From positions 1 to 6,468 of the forward strand of contig DBXD01000064.1 of assembly GCA_002309425.1 (NCBI GenBank): 6,468 nucleotides of DNA, read 5' to 3'. The notes beneath the pieces were generated by a model. It was given only the letters and a program-made list of their open reading frames with translations, ran no database searches and had not been told where the DNA came from. The position numbers and the translations under genes were made by a program. Numbering within the stretch: the first letter of the stretch is position 1; each line of letters opens with the position of its first letter. Source of the stretch: Cyanobacteria bacterium UBA1221. Its GTDB lineage: Bacteria > Cyanobacteriota > Vampirovibrionia > Gastranaerophilales > Gastranaerophilaceae. Shown here in pieces: positions 5,145 through 6,468 of the stretch.

Positions 5145-5259
5145 ATAGTCTAAAAAGTTAATCAAAAATTGTAAGTTGTGAGCTAAATTTTTTGCTCCTC
5201 CGGATGTCTTTGTTATTTTTATTTGCAGGAAATCCATTCGGGTATTTCATGTCCTGTAA

Positions 5260-5363
5260 TATAATTCGTTTGTAAATTTATGTTAAATTTCTAAAACTCT
5301 TGTCAATAGGCTATTTATATCTTTTACGGATTGCGGCAGACTAATTATACGCAATTTTTTTTT
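5260..5363 (+). ncRNA. Possible small RNA or leader with its own promoter and terminator
   Basis: A perfect TATAAT (5260-5265), with weak TTCGGG 17 bases upstream, would start a transcript near 5272. The hairpin and T9 at 5330-5363 would end it, giving an RNA of about 90 bases with no open reading frame. Alternatively it is the leader of the 5425 gene with the hairpin acting as an attenuator. No known RNA family is recognised. Confidence 0.3.
5330..5363 (+). terminator. Intrinsic terminator in the gap before the 5425 gene
   Basis: ATTGCG (5330-5335) pairs with CGCAAT (5350-5355) around a 14-base loop and runs straight into nine Ts (5355-5363). The stem is short, so efficiency is uncertain. 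It lies about 190 bases after the kinase stop, so it either ends that transcript late or ends a separate small RNA. Confidence 0.5.
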
Positions 5364-5424
5364 GCAAAATGTTTTTATATATACATAGTAAGGTGTAGTT
5401 TTTGTTACGGAAGGCAGGTTTTGT

Positions 5425-5859
5425 ATGTCAGTAGATGCAGTAAATGGTTTAAATGGTGTGTATGCAAGTCAAAATTATCCGCAAATAGTATTCAGAGGTA
5501 ATGAAGATGCGGGAGCTCCTATTTTTGGGGCTCAGACATTTGAACGTAATCCTAAAACGGATATGTTTGTCCCAAGTGAACGTTCTGAGGCTGAAAAACA
5601 GGCAATTGTTAAAAAAGCAAGAAACAGAGCAACGTTTTGGTCATCAGGGTTGCCTATAGGAATTTCAACAGCCTATTATGCACTCAGATCTGATGAAAAA
5701 ATTGCAAAAAAATACGGACTGGACGTAAATGCCGATAAAGACTTGATTGACAAAATCCGTAAAACACAGGTAAAATGGACAATCCCGTCAATTGTAGGAC
5801 TTGGCTGTCTGGGATGGGTTGCTTCGGTATTGTCAAGGTCAAGCAAAATAGAAGTGTAA
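5425..5859 (+). CDS. Orphan membrane-associated protein with the AV..LN / APxFGA signature
   Basis: 144-residue protein that I do not recognise. It begins M-S-V-D-A-V-N-G-L-N-G, has I-V-F-R-G-N at 21-26 and A-P-I-F-G-A at 31-36. Residues 2-11 and the APxFGA block resemble the start of the protein at 2377-2874. A charged stretch (about 50-68, E-R-S-E-A-E-K-Q) precedes a first hydrophobic segment at about 69-88 (F-W-S-S-G-L-P-I-G-I-S), then a Lys/Asp-rich loop (89-117), then a second at about 118-136 (W-T-I-P-S-I-V-G-L-G-C-L-G-W-V). The pattern suggests a two-pass membrane hairpin protein. The ATG at 5425 is preceded by GGAAGG and CAGG. It ends 20 bases before a strong terminator, so it is probably a single-gene transcript. 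Function unknown; no enzymatic motif is visible. Confidence 0.8.
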   Translation: MSVDAVNGLNGVYASQNYPQIVFRGNEDAGAPIFGAQTFERNPKTDMFVPSERSEAEKQAIVKKARNRATFWSSGLPIGISTAYYALRSDEKIAKKYGLDVNADKDLIDKIRKTQVKWTIPSIVGLGCLGWVASVLSRSSKIEV

Positions 5860-5879
5860 TTAACAGTTTAGTAAAATCT

Positions 5880-5917
5880 AATAATGGTCAGGTTTATTAG
5901 CCTGACCATTATTTTTT
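5880..5917 (+). terminator. Strong intrinsic terminator
   Basis: Perfect 13-bp stem (5880-5892 with 5901-5913, core TGGTCAGG/CCTGACCA) with an 8-base loop, followed by a T6 run ending at 5917. It ends the 5425-5859 transcript and isolates it from ppdK. Confidence 0.93.
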
Positions 5918-5923
5918 AGCGAG

Positions 5924-5938
5924 TGCATATAAAATGCA
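5924..5938. repeat. Short inverted repeat upstream of the ppdK promoter
   Basis: TGCAT (5924-5928) and ATGCA (5934-5938) around a 5-base centre, ending 11 bases before the -35. The position would suit an activator site, but 5-bp arms in AT-rich DNA can arise by chance. Confidence 0.25.
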
Positions 5939-5949
5939 AAATACCCCTA

Positions 5950-5978
5950 TTGTCTTTAAATATTGAGCATGTTACTAT
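5950..5978 (+). promoter_or_regulatory. Likely promoter of ppdK
   Basis: TTGTCT (5950-5955) and TACTAT (5973-5978) are 17 bases apart, and TGT directly precedes the -10 (extended -10). Transcription would start near 5985, about 56 bases before the ATG. Confidence 0.5.
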
Positions 5979-6040
5979 TTTATTGTAGAAAAGGATTTCT
6001 ATATTAAGGTGATTATTTTATAAGCATGGAAAGGAAAACT

Positions 6041-6468
6041 ATGACAGAAAAAAGAGTATGGCTTTTCCACGAAGGTAACGCAAATATGCGCAGCCTTTTG
6101 GGCGGAAAAGGGGCAAACCTTGCCGAAATGACAAATTTAAATCTTCCGGTTCCTCCGGGATTGACAATCACAACAGAAACCTGTATGGACTACATTAACC
6201 ACGGTAATGTTATGCCGTCAGGGTTGATGGACGAAGTAAAACTTGCCCTGAAAGATGTTGAAGCAAAAGCAGGTAAAAAATTCGGAGATACAACAAATCC
6301 GTTGTTGGTTTCAGTACGTTCCGGCGCAAGAGTTTCAATGCCGGGTATGATGGAAACAATTTTAAACCTCGGTTTGAATGATGAAACCGTTGAGGCTATG
6401 GTAAAATTAACTAATAACCCCCGTTTCTGCTACGATTCATATAGAAGATTTTTAACAATGTTTGGTTC
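6041..6468 (+). CDS. ppdK: Pyruvate, phosphate dikinase, N-terminal part (runs off the right edge)
   Basis: PPDK interconverts pyruvate + ATP + phosphate and PEP + AMP + pyrophosphate; in anaerobes it serves PPi-dependent glycolysis or gluconeogenesis in the cytoplasm. The first 142 residues are present, part of the N-terminal nucleotide-binding (ATP-grasp-like) domain; the phosphohistidine and PEP-binding domains lie outside. Landmarks are L-L-G-G-K-G-A-N-L-A-E-M (19-30, with ATP-contacting K23), V-P-P-G-L-T-I-T-T-E (37-46), L-V-S-V-R-S-G-A-R-V-S-M-P-G-M-M (89-104, with R93), and N-P-R-F-C-Y-D-S-Y-R-R-F near the edge. PEP synthase differs at these blocks. The ATG at 6041 follows AAGGA by 5 bases; an in-frame ATG at 6026 lacks a well-spaced ribosome site. 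It has its own promoter behind a strong terminator. Confidence 0.96.
   Translation, partial: MTEKRVWLFHEGNANMRSLLGGKGANLAEMTNLNLPVPPGLTITTETCMDYINHGNVMPSGLMDEVKLALKDVEAKAGKKFGDTTNPLLVSVRSGARVSMPGMMETILNLGLNDETVEAMVKLTNNPRFCYDSYRRFLTMFG

Noticed and set aside
4959..5237. Minus-strand open frame of 92 codons overlapping the kinase C-terminus, near a GGAGGAG
   Set aside because: It is largely antisense to a conserved ROK C-terminus, has no recognisable domain, and the GGAGGAG lies inside the frame and is not before a start codon.
5204..5275. 23-codon frame starting at the ATG at 5204
   Set aside because: It has no ribosome site (it is preceded by CTCCTCCGG) and an unremarkable hydrophobic peptide; more likely non-coding.
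1..6468. CRISPR array, insertion sequence, prophage, tRNA or rRNA
   Set aside because: No regularly spaced repeats, transposase or integrase frames, terminal repeats or cloverleaf-like segments were seen.

Overview
The window looks like chromosomal DNA of a low-GC, AT-rich bacterium. My best guess is a non-photosynthetic relative of Cyanobacteria from the gut lineage Gastranaerophilales (Vampirovibrionia, formerly 'Melainabacteria'). This is an inference from three things: a cyanobacterial-looking EF-G N-terminus, a clostridia-like gene repertoire (PPDK, ROK glucokinase, small TSCPD protein), and two orphan proteins with an N-terminal 'AV..(F/L)N ... APxFGA' signature that I associate with that order. 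No search could be run.

Layout, left to right. Bases 1-170 (minus) are the N-terminal end of elongation factor G (fusA). Divergent from it, 405-1121 (plus) encodes a one-pass membrane protein with a C-terminal LysM domain; each of the two genes has its own extended -10 promoter in the 234-bp gap. A long perfect hairpin (1134-1173) separates the LysM gene from the convergent 1190-2035 (minus), an endonuclease IV-like TIM-barrel protein. That gene diverges from 2106-2372 (plus), a small four-cysteine TSCPD (TIGR03905-type) protein. The two share a 23-bp palindrome that contributes both extended -10 elements. The TSCPD gene converges, with only 4 bp between stop codons, on 2377-2874 (minus), an orphan protein. 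An AT-rich gap follows, then trpS at 3069-4073 (minus), which carries the C-x22-C-x6-C-x2-C iron-sulfur motif. trpS diverges from a ROK-family sugar kinase, probably glucokinase (4194-5144, plus). A 280-bp gap with a possible small transcript precedes a second orphan protein with two hydrophobic segments (5425-5859, plus), which ends in a strong terminator. The window closes inside ppdK (6041 onward, plus), pyruvate phosphate dikinase.

The genes are mostly single transcription units rather than one operon: orientation alternates and most have recognisable promoters of their own. Functionally the window mixes translation (fusA, trpS), carbon metabolism (glucose phosphorylation by the ROK kinase and PEP/pyruvate interconversion by PPDK), envelope anchoring (LysM) and three poorly understood proteins. 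I see no mobile element, CRISPR array, tRNA or rRNA. The most unusual points are the palindromic back-to-back promoter at 2056-2086, the N-terminal signature shared by two otherwise unrelated orphans, the Fe-S motif in TrpRS, and the possible small RNA at about 5272-5363.
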